Below are positions 8,619 through 16,511 of a stretch of 64,000 bases of DNA, piece after piece; within the stretch, counting starts at the first letter, position 1; each line of letters begins with the position of its first letter. A program made the position numbers and the translations under genes. The DNA is from Chitinophagaceae bacterium (GTDB taxonomy: Bacteria; Bacteroidota; Bacteroidia; Chitinophagales; Chitinophagaceae), in contig JAHBTR010000005.1 in the NCBI GenBank assembly GCA_019638475.1, positions 1-64,000 of the forward strand, read 5' to 3'. The notes beneath the pieces were generated by a model. That model was not told where the DNA came from and searched no databases. It was given only the letters and a program-made list of their open reading frames with translations.

Positions 8619-9389
8619 ATGAGAAAAACAACAATCCAAATTTTAATCGCAACAATGTTATTGACAGGTTGCAAAAATTCTGTAAAACAGGCAGACGAGT
8701 ATTTTCAACAACAATCTGAAACTGTTATTGGAGACGAAATTATTTTCTTGACCTCTACAATTAATTTCCTCTATTACGCCAACCCGACTAATTACTGGTA
8801 TCCAGAAGAATATACTTTTCAGGACATACTTGACGATAAATACCAAAGAGGATACAGAGGTCTAACAAGGTTGGATGAAGAAATTCATACAATTCCCGAC
8901 TACGACACCGAAGTAACTGAAGCAATTACTGACTTAGAGAAAGAAATATCAGCCGCTAAAAAGGAAATAAAGAAAAAACAAAGTGCAATTGAAAATATGA
9001 ATGGTCTATTTGGAATGATGACATTTGGTGGTTTGTCAGGACTGATGGATTTCGGTAAAGCTCTAAGCACAGAAGAAGAAAGAGAGAAGGCAGAAGAACA
9101 AGGCAGAGCAATGCCGGAAAAAGTAAAAATCAGCTTAGAGAATTTGACGGATGTTCTATTTGGTAAATATCGAACATTAGCTGACAAAATGTATGAACTT
9201 GAAAATGGAGCTTTTGAAAAAGTCAAGCCTTCATTTGATGAAAAATCAAAAATTAGATACAACTTAAAAATGTTGGTAAGAGAGAAAGTTAGACAGCAAT
9301 ATAATTCTCAAGACACAATCAGCCGTGATGAAATGATAAAGCAGATATTTGACTATTATGACAAAGAATTTAAACTAACAAATCAATAA
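8619..9389 (+). CDS. Putative lipoprotein with coiled coil (cassette 5)
   Basis: This 256-residue protein starts MRKTTIQIL and has a lipobox MLLTGC at about residues 13-18, so it should be lipid-anchored. The middle (about 105-150) is a Lys/Glu-rich heptad region that looks like a coiled coil, followed by a Gly/Met-rich segment (GLFGMMTFGGLSG) that could insert into or touch a membrane. I chose the ATG at 8619 because the signal peptide begins there; the longer frame runs back into the recombination site. Function unknown. Confidence 0.7.
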   Translation: MRKTTIQILIATMLLTGCKNSVKQADEYFQQQSETVIGDEIIFLTSTINFLYYANPTNYWYPEEYTFQDILDDKYQRGYRGLTRLDEEIHTIPDYDTEVTEAITDLEKEISAAKKEIKKKQSAIENMNGLFGMMTFGGLSGLMDFGKALSTEEEREKAEEQGRAMPEKVKISLENLTDVLFGKYRTLADKMYELENGAFEKVKPSFDEKSKIRYNLKMLVREKVRQQYNSQDTISRDEMIKQIFDYYDKEFKLTNQ

Positions 9390-9393
9390 TTAT

Positions 9394-9570
9394 ATGCTAC
9401 TAAAAAATGACAGAGTTCGACATATTGACCCAGTAAAAGACCAAGAATTGGGCGTGCTGACAATTTTTGAAATAAAAAATGGTTTTGCAATTTGTGGTTA
9501 TTATGACTATTCAAGAATGCACTTGGGACCATGGACATTTAAGTTAGAAGAACTAAAAAAAGCAGAATAA
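9394..9570 (+). CDS. Small protein, 58 aa (cassette 5)
   Basis: This is a short gene 4 nt after the lipoprotein gene, coding MLLKNDRVRHIDP...KKAE. The stop lies just before the recombination site. The pattern of a charged start, a GVLTIFEI strand, an AICGYYDY strand and a final helix suggests a small beta-barrel of the SH3-like or YodC type. Being in the same cassette and nearly touching, it is probably co-expressed with the lipoprotein. Function unknown. Confidence 0.6.
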   Translation: MLLKNDRVRHIDPVKDQELGVLTIFEIKNGFAICGYYDYSRMHLGPWTFKLEELKKAE

Positions 9571-9571
9571 C

Positions 9572-9706
9572 TGGTGCTAACACGGGTTTTGCGTCAGGCG
9601 GGGTGACGTGCAAACTTGGAGCTTTGTGCCTCTATTCAAGTTCTGTGTTGGTTGACAGTTTTGTGCTCCGAAACCCGCCCGAACGCAAAGCCCGAAAACG
9701 TTATAG
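9572..9706 (+). repeat. attC-like site 5 (common type)
   Basis: The left arm TGGTGCTAAC complements 8591-8600. The right core is GTTATAG at 9700-9706. The inner stem pairs CGGGTTTTGCGT with ACGCAAAGCCCG. The body is nearly identical to sites 9, 14, 17 and 21. Confidence 0.85.
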
Positions 9707-9728
9707 GGCATTTTAGAACGACAACACA

Positions 9729-10367
9729 ATGGACAGATACAAAGAAACATTTGACACTTGGGACAACATTGCTTCTATTTATCAAGACAAGTTTATGGAC
9801 TTAGACTTGTACAACGATACTTATGACTACATCTGTAATTCTGTAACTAAACAAAAAGCAAAACTGTTAGAAATTGGTTGTGGACCCGGAAATATCACTA
9901 AGTATCTTTTAACTCAAAGACCCGACTTTGACATTTTCGGAATTGACATTGCACCAAATATGATTGAACTCGCAAAGAAAAATAATCCAACAGCAAATTT
10001 TGCCGTTATGGACAGCCGACAAATCCGCAGTCTTGACAAAAAATATGACGGAATTATTAGCGGATTTTGTTTACCATATTTGTCGCAAATAGAAAGTAAC
10101 GAACTAATTTCAAATTCCTATGACTTACTAAACGACAACGGACTGTTTTATTTAAGTTTTGTAGAAGGCGACCCCGACAAATCTGCTTTTAAAGTTGGTA
10201 GCGGTGGACGAGTTTACTTTAATTTTCACAATTTAGACGACTTAAAGACACAACTCATTAAGACAAAATTTGATGACATAAAAACTTTTAGAGTTAAATA
10301 CAAAACATCAGAAACAGAATTTGACATACATACAATACTAACAGCGAAAAAGAAAAACGCCCTATAA
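9729..10367 (+). CDS. SAM-dependent class I methyltransferase (cassette 6)
   Basis: This 212-residue protein shows the class I methyltransferase fold: motif I LEIGCGPG at about 48-55, the acidic end of beta-2 in FGIDIAPNMIELAKK, and a motif IV-like GIISGFCLPYL. The substrate is not evident; the small size and the MDRYKETFDTWDNIASIYQDKF start suit a small-molecule methyltransferase rather than a DNA enzyme. It is the only gene of cassette 6. Its stop codon lies inside the left arm of the next recombination site. Confidence 0.8.
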   Translation: MDRYKETFDTWDNIASIYQDKFMDLDLYNDTYDYICNSVTKQKAKLLEIGCGPGNITKYLLTQRPDFDIFGIDIAPNMIELAKKNNPTANFAVMDSRQIRSLDKKYDGIISGFCLPYLSQIESNELISNSYDLLNDNGLFYLSFVEGDPDKSAFKVGSGGRVYFNFHNLDDLKTQLIKTKFDDIKTFRVKYKTSETEFDIHTILTAKKKNAL

Positions 10368-10456
10368 CAAGGGTTTGGCGTCAGGCGGGCTGACGTTCAA
10401 ACGTGAAAGTTCCTGCGGACTTTCCCGCCCGAACGCAAAGCCCCGAACCGTTGGCT
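10359..10456 (+). repeat. attC-like site 6 (short GC-rich type)
   Basis: The left arm GCCCTATAAC complements 9700-9709. The right core is GTTGGCT at 10450-10456. It overlaps the methyltransferase stop. From here to 10772 lie the cassette 7 leader, hairpin copy B and a promoter. Confidence 0.85.
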
Positions 10457-10627
10457 GCAACCGTAGGGCAACAGTGCTACTATCAACGGACACGACAAAA
10501 AACGAACAGACATTTTTGCTGTAACCCGACACTGACCGACTTTGACTTGACCGACACACAAGCCGACCTGAAAGGTTTTTAAAATTTTCCCACCGCACAT
10601 TTTAAAAAATAATTTTAGCCAGCCCAC

Positions 10628-10662
10628 ATTGGCACATTTGGGGCTGCCCCAAAAGAGCCAAT
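10628..10662 (+). repeat. ACA/AGA hairpin, copy B
   Basis: The outer stem ATTGGC (10628-10633) pairs with GCCAAT (10657-10662). After the ACA/AGA loop, TTTGGGGC pairs with GCCCCAAA. It is the shortest copy, with almost no terminal loop. It lies at the start of the cassette 7 module. Confidence 0.65.
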
Positions 10663-10718
10663 CTTGCCAACACTCTTTTTAACTCACTGATTGTTGAAAA
10701 CTTTGTTTAAGACGAATT

Positions 10719-10748
10719 TTGTCCTTTCAAAAACAACCCTTACTTTTG
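10719..10748 (+). promoter_or_regulatory. Bacteroidota-type promoter for cassette 7
   Basis: TTG at 10719-10721 is followed after 19 nt by TACTTTTG at 10741-10748. This matches the TTG / TAnnTTTG pattern known for the Bacteroidota primary sigma factor. The regulator gene starts 24 nt downstream. Confidence 0.6.
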
Positions 10749-10772
10749 GGACGATATTTAACCAAATAGAAA

Positions 10773-11093
10773 ATGTCCAAACAAAAAATAACTTCATTTG
10801 GCGAGTTTATAAGGCAACTTCGTGAGGAAGCAGAATTACCGCTTAGAAAAGTTGCTGCACAGCTTGACATAGACCCTTCTTTATTAGGCAAAATTGAACG
10901 CAACGAAAGACAGCCGACAAAAGAAGTCATATCGGGTATTGCCAAAATCTTTAAGCAAGACGAAAAGAAATTACATCAGGAATATGTGAGCGACCAGCTT
11001 GCATACAGAGTAATTGACGAAGACGCAGACATTGAAGTCCTGAAAGTTGCAGAAAAAAAAGTTGAATACTTAAAAAAGAAACAAAATGGCTAA
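10773..11093 (+). CDS. XRE-family HTH regulator (cassette 7)
   Basis: This 106-residue protein has an N-terminal Cro/CI-type helix-turn-helix (about 6-62: FGEFIRQLREEAELPLRKVAAQLDIDPSLLGKIERNERQP). A basic helical tail follows. It overlaps the restriction-modification gene by 8 bp. This position is typical of a control protein that times expression of a restriction-modification system; it probably binds near its own promoter at 10719-10748. The fold is firm and the control role is inferred. Confidence 0.85.
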   Translation: MSKQKITSFGEFIRQLREEAELPLRKVAAQLDIDPSLLGKIERNERQPTKEVISGIAKIFKQDEKKLHQEYVSDQLAYRVIDEDADIEVLKVAEKKVEYLKKKQNG

Positions 11094-12861
11094 GACACCA
11101 GAAAATAAAATCATTGACTACATTTCAGGAATTGAGGTAAACGCAACGCCAGAAGAAGTTGAAGCCGTTCAGGTTTTCGCACGACAACTTGTTGAGGACT
11201 ACGGCTACAAGAAAGAGCAAATTCAGACCCGACCACAATTCAGGGTTAAGGTAAGACCGTCTGACACCAAAAAAGAATATCCTGTTGATATTGCCGTTTT
11301 CAAAGATAAAAAGAAAAACGAAGATGATGTTTACATCATTGTTGAGTGCAAAAAGAAAAATCGCAAAGACGGCAAAGGACAGTTGGAAGATTACCTGCGT
11401 TTTTCAAAAGCAAGTTTAGGAGTTTGGTTTAATGGCGATGAGCGTTTGTTTCTTCGCAAGTTTGAGAAAGACGGAAAAATAATTTTTCAGGAAATTCCGA
11501 ACATTCCTGTTGCAGGACAAAGAATTGAGGACATTGGTAAATTCAAACGGCAAGACCTAAAACCGACACACAACTTAAAAGCAATTTTCAAATCAATTCG
11601 TAATCACCTTGCGGCAAACACAGTTGGAGCAACAAGAGATGAAGTATTGGCACAACAACTCATCAACTTAATTTTCTGTAAACTCTATGATGAAAAGTTT
11701 ACGCCACCAAATGACATTGTTCGCTTTCGTGCAGGAGTTGATGAAAAACCGAAAGAAATTGAAGCGAGAATTACTGACATTTTCAAAGACGTAAAAGAAA
11801 ATGCACCCGAAGTAATTGACAACGAAGATAAAATTAGTTTAGACACAAATTCTATCGTGTATGTGGTTGGTGAGTTGCAAAACTATTCGTTGATGAACAG
11901 CGAAAGAGATGTTGTTGCAGACGCTTTTGAAACTTTTATCGGACACGCATTGAAAGGCGGACAAGGACAGTTTTTCACACCACGAAACGTAGTAAAAATG
12001 ATGGTTGATATTTTACAGCCGTCAGAAACCGATAAGATAATTGACCCTGCCTGCGGCAGTGGCGGTTTTCTTATTGACGCTTTAAAATACGTTTGGGACG
12101 TTGCCGATAAAAAATATAAAAAATTAGGTTGGACACCTGCACAAATCCAAAATCAGAAAATCAAAATTGCAACTACAAATTTCAGAGGGCTTGACAAAGA
12201 TTATTTTCTAAGCAAAGTTGCCAAAGCATATATGAATTTGGTTGGTGACGGAACAACAGGAATTTTTTGTGAGGATAGTTTGGAAAAATCAAAGAATTGG
12301 AAACAGGAAACGCAGTTAAAAATTCAACTTGGAACTTTTGACATTTTGCTCACTAATCCACCATTCGGAAGTAACATAAAAGTTGAGGGCGAAGAAAAAC
12401 TAAAACAGTTTGACTTAGCTCATCAATGGAAGAAAAACAAAGAAGATAACGAACTTGAAAAGCGAACGCTGAAAGAAAAAGAAGCACCGCAAATTCTTTT
12501 TATTGAAAGATGTTTGCAGTTGCTAAAAGAGGGTGGCAAAATGGCAATAGTTTTACCTGACGGAATTTTTGGAAACGAAAGTGATAGTTATGTAAGAAAT
12601 TGGATTTTGAAAAACGCAAAAATCGTTGCTGTTATTGATGTTCCGCTTGAAACATTTTTGCCGAATACAGGAACAAAAACGTCTATTCTTGTTTTGCAAA
12701 AACTACCAAAAACAAAAATCCCTGACAACTATCCTATCTTCTTGGCTTCGGCTGAATTTTGCGGACACGACCGCAGAGGGAAAGAAATTGAAAAAGACGA
12801 CATTATTCAAGTTGCGGGCGAATTTCACAAGTGGAAAAAAGAAACTAAAATTGATTTCTAA
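11086..12861 (+). CDS. BcgI-like fused nuclease-methyltransferase subunit (cassette 7)
   Basis: This 591-residue protein joins an N-terminal HsdR_N-like PD-(D/E)XK nuclease domain (EYPVDIAVF with Asp68, IIVECKKKN with Glu87 and Lys89) to an N6-adenine methyltransferase of the HsdM type (DPACGSGGF near 322, NPPFGS near 424). No separate HsdR helicase is present. This arrangement, with a separate specificity gene next door, fits two-subunit type IIB/IIG enzymes such as BcgI, which modify adenine and cut beside their site. A homologous system with a different specificity subunit lies in cassette 12. The domains are clear; the cleavage pattern is inferred. Confidence 0.85.
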   Translation: MAKTPENKIIDYISGIEVNATPEEVEAVQVFARQLVEDYGYKKEQIQTRPQFRVKVRPSDTKKEYPVDIAVFKDKKKNEDDVYIIVECKKKNRKDGKGQLEDYLRFSKASLGVWFNGDERLFLRKFEKDGKIIFQEIPNIPVAGQRIEDIGKFKRQDLKPTHNLKAIFKSIRNHLAANTVGATRDEVLAQQLINLIFCKLYDEKFTPPNDIVRFRAGVDEKPKEIEARITDIFKDVKENAPEVIDNEDKISLDTNSIVYVVGELQNYSLMNSERDVVADAFETFIGHALKGGQGQFFTPRNVVKMMVDILQPSETDKIIDPACGSGGFLIDALKYVWDVADKKYKKLGWTPAQIQNQKIKIATTNFRGLDKDYFLSKVAKAYMNLVGDGTTGIFCEDSLEKSKNWKQETQLKIQLGTFDILLTNPPFGSNIKVEGEEKLKQFDLAHQWKKNKEDNELEKRTLKEKEAPQILFIERCLQLLKEGGKMAIVLPDGIFGNESDSYVRNWILKNAKIVAVIDVPLETFLPNTGTKTSILVLQKLPKTKIPDNYPIFLASAEFCGHDRRGKEIEKDDIIQVAGEFHKWKKETKIDF

Positions 12862-14279
12862 TGGCATTACGAACACTAAATATTGACCTTAATAATCTCA
12901 AACAAGAACCGTTCAACAGGTTTGATGTAAAGTTCTATTTGGTAAGTGATTTTTTTGATACTATTTCAAAGAAATATCATTTATCGGTTGAGCCATTGAG
13001 CAAGCTAAAAGAAAGTATCATTAGCGGAAGTTACATTGACACTTATACAAACAAAGAAAACGGTATTCCTTATTTGAGAGTTGCCGACATTAAACCATTT
13101 TCTTTTGACGAAAACGAAGAAGATTTGGCTTACGTTTCAAAAAATGTTGCAGAGAAAATTAAAATCAAAGAGAACGACATTTTAGTTGCGAGAACACAGG
13201 CAACCATTGATAAATTAGGAACAGCGAGCATTGCCGACAAATCTATTGCGGGTTGGGCTACAAGCCAACACACAACAAGAATAACAGTTGATACGAAAAA
13301 ACTCTCACCGTTTTATTTAGCCGCTTATCTCAACTCAAAATTTTTCAAAGCACAGGCGGCATTAGCAAGTCACGGGGATACAAGAGTTGAAATGACACAT
13401 TCTCAACTTGGTCAGGTAAGAGTTTTCATTCCTGAAAAAAAAGTGCTTGACCCGATTATTGAAAAAGTAAGCAAGGTTATCAAATACAACCGTGAAGCAT
13501 TGGATTTGATTGAAGAAGCGAAGAAAGAGTTTTTATCAATCACAAAACTGAAAACAAAAGCTGTAAAAGAAAAATTCTTTTCAGGCGATTTAAAAACATT
13601 GACGGAGTTCGACATCTGGAATCCGACTTGTCATTTACCTTTCTATATTGAAAATGAAAAGAAGCTAAAAAAATCATTTAAAATTTTACCGCTTGGGCAA
13701 GTTGCCGACATCAAAAAAGGAAGTGAAGCAGGAAGCGATAATTACGAAATATACCTGAACAAAAAAGAAACAGATTTTGCGTTCATAAGAACATCGGACA
13801 TTATCAATAATGAAATTGATTTGTTTCCCGATTATTTTGTTTCACAAAAAATTACTTCATCATTAAATCAAGACCTGAAAGCGGGAGATGTTTTATTTAC
13901 CAAAGACGGGAAAATCGGACAAACGGCAATGGTTACAGAAAATGACCGTGCGTTGATTGCTTCGGGCGTTTCCCGAATACGACTGAAAAGAGAATTTGCA
14001 AAAGAACATAAGTTTACGCCTGAATACCTTTTTATTTGCTTGTCGGTGAAAGAAACAGGATTTTATCCTGCAATCCGCAGAACTGTTGTCGGCACAACAA
14101 TTCCTCATTTAAGAGAAGAAAGAATGAAGCAAATTTCTATTCCGATTTTAAGTGAAGAACAAATAAAATCACTTACTGAAAAAGTCAAAAAAGCGTTCAA
14201 ATTAAAATCAGAAAGAAAGAAACTGATTAACGAAGTGTTGCGGGAAATTGATAGTGAGTATGAGAAGTTTAATAGGTAA
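12861..14279 (+). CDS. Specificity subunit (HsdS-like, cassette 7)
   Basis: This 472-residue protein has two target-recognition halves (about 1-210 and 260-470). Each ends in a helical spacer, and the second half shows the usual GSEAGSDNY...FIRTSDI...LFTKDGKIGQ...TTIPHLREERMKQISIPI pattern of type I S subunits. It should choose the DNA sequence for the fused nuclease-methyltransferase. It overlaps that gene by one base (TAATG), so both are translated together. The second half is close to that of cassette 12, while the first half differs, which suggests domain exchange. Confidence 0.85.
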   Translation: MALRTLNIDLNNLKQEPFNRFDVKFYLVSDFFDTISKKYHLSVEPLSKLKESIISGSYIDTYTNKENGIPYLRVADIKPFSFDENEEDLAYVSKNVAEKIKIKENDILVARTQATIDKLGTASIADKSIAGWATSQHTTRITVDTKKLSPFYLAAYLNSKFFKAQAALASHGDTRVEMTHSQLGQVRVFIPEKKVLDPIIEKVSKVIKYNREALDLIEEAKKEFLSITKLKTKAVKEKFFSGDLKTLTEFDIWNPTCHLPFYIENEKKLKKSFKILPLGQVADIKKGSEAGSDNYEIYLNKKETDFAFIRTSDIINNEIDLFPDYFVSQKITSSLNQDLKAGDVLFTKDGKIGQTAMVTENDRALIASGVSRIRLKREFAKEHKFTPEYLFICLSVKETGFYPAIRRTVVGTTIPHLREERMKQISIPILSEEQIKSLTEKVKKAFKLKSERKKLINEVLREIDSEYEKFNR

Positions 14280-14290
14280 CAAAATCGTTT

Positions 14291-15088
14291 ATGGGTCAAA
14301 AATCAATAATATTTAGCGGTGTTGTTTGTTATGTAAATAACGAACAGGCAAATATTCAGTTGTTTCAAGACACATTAAAACAAAACGATGTTATCTTTCA
14401 AGGCGACCGTGTGCATAGCTACCAATTTGAGTTTATCAATAATTACTTAAAAATCAGTTTCTCTGATGGTTCTGCAAAGCCAAGAAACCCTAATGTTTTC
14501 AATGTGAAAACACACGAACAAGAACCAAATCCAAGACAAGCAGACCAAGCCGAACCAAAAGAGTTTTTTGGAGTATTGGATTTTTCAAATAGTTATTTGT
14601 GGTTAAGCAACACGCAGAAAAAAACGATGATAACCGATTACTTCAAAAATACTTTTCAAACTCAACAAATCGTCCTCAAAGATGTTTATGATGAAGCAAA
14701 GTTTATAGAAACATTAAAGGTATTAGATGCGGTTAAAATTTCTGCCGCACCGAACTTGTTTAGTGAAACAAATACACTTTCAAAAGCACTGAGCGAAGAA
14801 ATGCACGGTGCTTACGAAGCCACGTTAGACCTTAAATACAACAACGTTGTCATAAAGGATAATATATTGACTTGGATAAAGTCAATTTTTGGTAACAAAA
14901 ACAATTTCAAGAAAATTGTTATTGCGGGTAGAGATGAAAAAAATCTTGGAATACTTTTTAACAACAACTTATTTTCAAGAAAAATTGAGTTTAAAGCAGA
15001 GGTTGATGAAAACGAGATGTTCAGTCCAAACGATGTATTTACTAAGTTGATTTCAAAAATTGAAGAAGAAATAAATGCGGAAAAGTAA
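14291..15088 (+). CDS. Accessory protein of unknown function (cassette 7)
   Basis: This 265-residue soluble protein follows the specificity gene by 11 nt and overlaps the next gene by 14 bp. No motif is recognised. The second half (KALSEEMHGAYEATLDLKYNN...FKKIVIAGRDEKNLGILFNNNLFSRKIEF) alternates strands and helices. It has a membrane-protein partner right after it, an arrangement like a soluble sensor with a membrane effector. It may be a second small defence unit riding with the restriction system. Confidence 0.7.
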   Translation: MGQKSIIFSGVVCYVNNEQANIQLFQDTLKQNDVIFQGDRVHSYQFEFINNYLKISFSDGSAKPRNPNVFNVKTHEQEPNPRQADQAEPKEFFGVLDFSNSYLWLSNTQKKTMITDYFKNTFQTQQIVLKDVYDEAKFIETLKVLDAVKISAAPNLFSETNTLSKALSEEMHGAYEATLDLKYNNVVIKDNILTWIKSIFGNKNNFKKIVIAGRDEKNLGILFNNNLFSRKIEFKAEVDENEMFSPNDVFTKLISKIEEEINAEK

Positions 15089-15554
15089 GAAGATATTATT
15101 TGTCATTGTTTCAGTAATAGTAGTAATTGCTTTTGCTGCTTTTTTGAGTTTTGACAACTCAAAAGCGTTTGAAAGTATTATTACGTTTCTTTCTATCACA
15201 ACAGGTTTTACAATTACAGCACTATCAATAATAGCAAGTTCAACGTTTTCCAAACAACTTTATAGTATAGAAGAAGCCGAAGACAATTCAAAAACATTGC
15301 TGCATACGTTAGTTTATCAATTCAAAAATTCCACTCTATTATTTGTTGCGACAATCGCATTGATATTTTTATACTACTTTTTTGTAGAGGACGAGAAAAC
15401 GTGGAGAATTGCTGTAATCTTAAACCATAATTTTAGCTTTCCGATTATTCTGAAAGCCACAATTTGGTATCTGACAATTTTATCTTTTTGGAACTTCATA
15501 AACCTATTATTGCTCTTTTCAAAGTTCGTCATAAAAAATGCAACTAAGAATTAG
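15075..15554 (+). CDS. Membrane protein with about four helices (cassette 7)
   Basis: This 159-residue protein has hydrophobic segments at about 8-26, 32-54, 91-108 and 127-152, so it should sit in the inner membrane. It has no recognised family. Its start overlaps the 265-residue gene by 14 bp, which points to coupled translation and a joint function. The stop is followed at once by GCCAACGC and a hairpin of the second repeat family. It could be a membrane effector of the pair; this is inferred from layout alone. Confidence 0.7.
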   Translation: MRKSKKILFVIVSVIVVIAFAAFLSFDNSKAFESIITFLSITTGFTITALSIIASSTFSKQLYSIEEAEDNSKTLLHTLVYQFKNSTLLFVATIALIFLYYFFVEDEKTWRIAVILNHNFSFPIILKATIWYLTILSFWNFINLLLLFSKFVIKNATKN

Positions 15555-15569
15555 CCAACGCACAGGTGT

Positions 15570-15626
15570 AAGCACATTTGCAATTCGCACAAGCCAACAC
15601 ACTAACCAAAAATTGCAAAAGAGCTT
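15570..15626 (+). repeat. ACA/AGA hairpin, copy C
   Basis: Outer stem AAGC (15570-15573) pairs with GCTT (15623-15626). After the ACA/AGA loop, TTTGCAATT (15577-15585) pairs with AATTGCAAA (15611-15619). The loop contains AAGCCAAC. It starts just after the last stop codon of cassette 7 and is followed by an AAAATT-rich tail ending in a CCGCA-type motif. Confidence 0.75.
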
Positions 15627-15766
15627 CCTCCTTTCTCGACAGGAAAATTATTTTTTAAAATTCCTTCCCTTCAAAATTTCTAAAACCGCAATCGCACAAC
15701 CGATACGACACACCAAACACAAACCGACAATGACAGCGAAAAACATAATGAACGACAAGAACGGCA

Positions 15767-15900
15767 GCAGCCAACAGCGGTTTGGCGTAATGGGGGCGGA
15801 CATTCTTCGTATGAAATTTTGTGCTAAATTTGAACTGCGTGCTTCGTATGAACTTTAGTGCTGAAAAGCCCCCACTACGCAAAGCCGCAGCACGTTATTG
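15767..15900 (+). repeat. attC-like site 7
   Basis: The left arm GCAGCCAAC complements 10450-10458, 5.3 kb upstream. The right core is GTTATTG at 15894-15900. Inner stems pair GGTTTGGCGTAATGGGGG with CCCCCACTACGCAAAGCC. Confidence 0.85.
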
Positions 15901-15908
15901 GAAATTGC

Positions 15909-16406
15909 TTGCAGCCCTCCAAGTGTTCAGGAGCCGGTTGCCCGCCCTGGGGTGGACTTATAAGAAGCGGAGTTGACTCAATTGTAAAGACAGGAAGAAT
16001 GCCGGACTATTTTTTGGGACGACTTTGGAAGATTCAATCAAGGTCAACCGTTGGGAGCCGGCTGGTTGAAGTCGCCTTCAGGACAGACGGGGACGAACGG
16101 TTGACCGAAGTTAGAGGATTAAAAATTAAATATCCGTTTATAAGTGTTTAAGGTCGGCTAAAGACGGTAAAAAAATAGCCGGACATTATAAAAGTTAGAC
16201 AATGAGACAACGCCGCTTTACAGACTAATAGAACAGGGCGGTACAAAGACGACCACTTCGTAAATCACCCATTTAACGAAATGGTCATCTTTCAACCGGC
16301 TCCATGAACGGGAAGGGGCAGGCTGCAATCAACTACGTTGCATCAGGACGTAAGCAGTCTATAGAGACTGATAAAAATAAAAGGGTATGATTATTACTGA
16401 TGCAAC
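15909..16406 (+). ncRNA. Candidate structured RNA filling non-coding cassette 8
   Basis: Cassette 8 (15895-16494) has no convincing gene, but its sequence is richer in GC than its surroundings and folds into mutually compatible helices. I find 15909-15916 with 16321-16328 (8 bp), 15930-15940 with 16293-16303 (11 bp), 15956-15963 with 16138-16145 (8 bp), 16042-16052 with 16096-16106 (11 bp), 16153-16160 with 16176-16184 (one bulge), 16251-16265 with 16271-16286 (about 15 bp, one bulge, one mismatch), 16337-16346 with 16397-16406 (10 bp) and 16355-16360 with 16365-16370 (6 bp, ATAG loop). All are nested and none cross. This suggests a large ornate RNA of about 500 nt. Strand is assumed from the array's orientation. 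It does not match group I or II intron or retron layouts that I know. Confidence 0.55.
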
Positions 16407-16500
16407 TTCCAATAACATGGTATTTGCGCAATGCCGCTTCTAACATACTGTAGATTCAAGTTGATTCTCGCGTCACTACGCAAATACCTGTACGTTAGCT
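16407..16500 (+). repeat. attC-like site 8 (shortest)
   Basis: The left arm TTCCAATAAC complements 15894-15903. The right core is GTTAGCT at 16494-16500. The stem pairs GGTATTTGCG with CGCAAATACC; the centre is short and diverged. It closes the non-coding cassette 8. Confidence 0.8.
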
Positions 16501-16511
16501 GTTATTATATA

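Noticed and set aside
10773..15554. Classic type I HsdRMS restriction locus in cassette 7
   Set aside because: There is no HsdR helicase-nuclease; the nuclease domain is fused to the methyltransferase, so a BcgI-like type fits better.
15825..15832. TAAATTTG motifs inside sites 7 and 10 as promoters
   Set aside because: They fit TAnnTTTG, but no TTG box lies about 20 nt upstream, and the motif is part of the shared site centre.
15858..16151. A 97-residue open frame across the end of site 7 and into cassette 8
   Set aside because: It begins inside the recombination site, has no recognisable pattern, and overlaps the nested RNA helices.
15895..16494. Group I or group II intron, or retron RNA, as the content of cassette 8
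   Set aside because: I find no GTGYG start, no domain V-like hairpin, no group I core signature and no reverse transcriptase; the flanking sites are intact and not interrupted.
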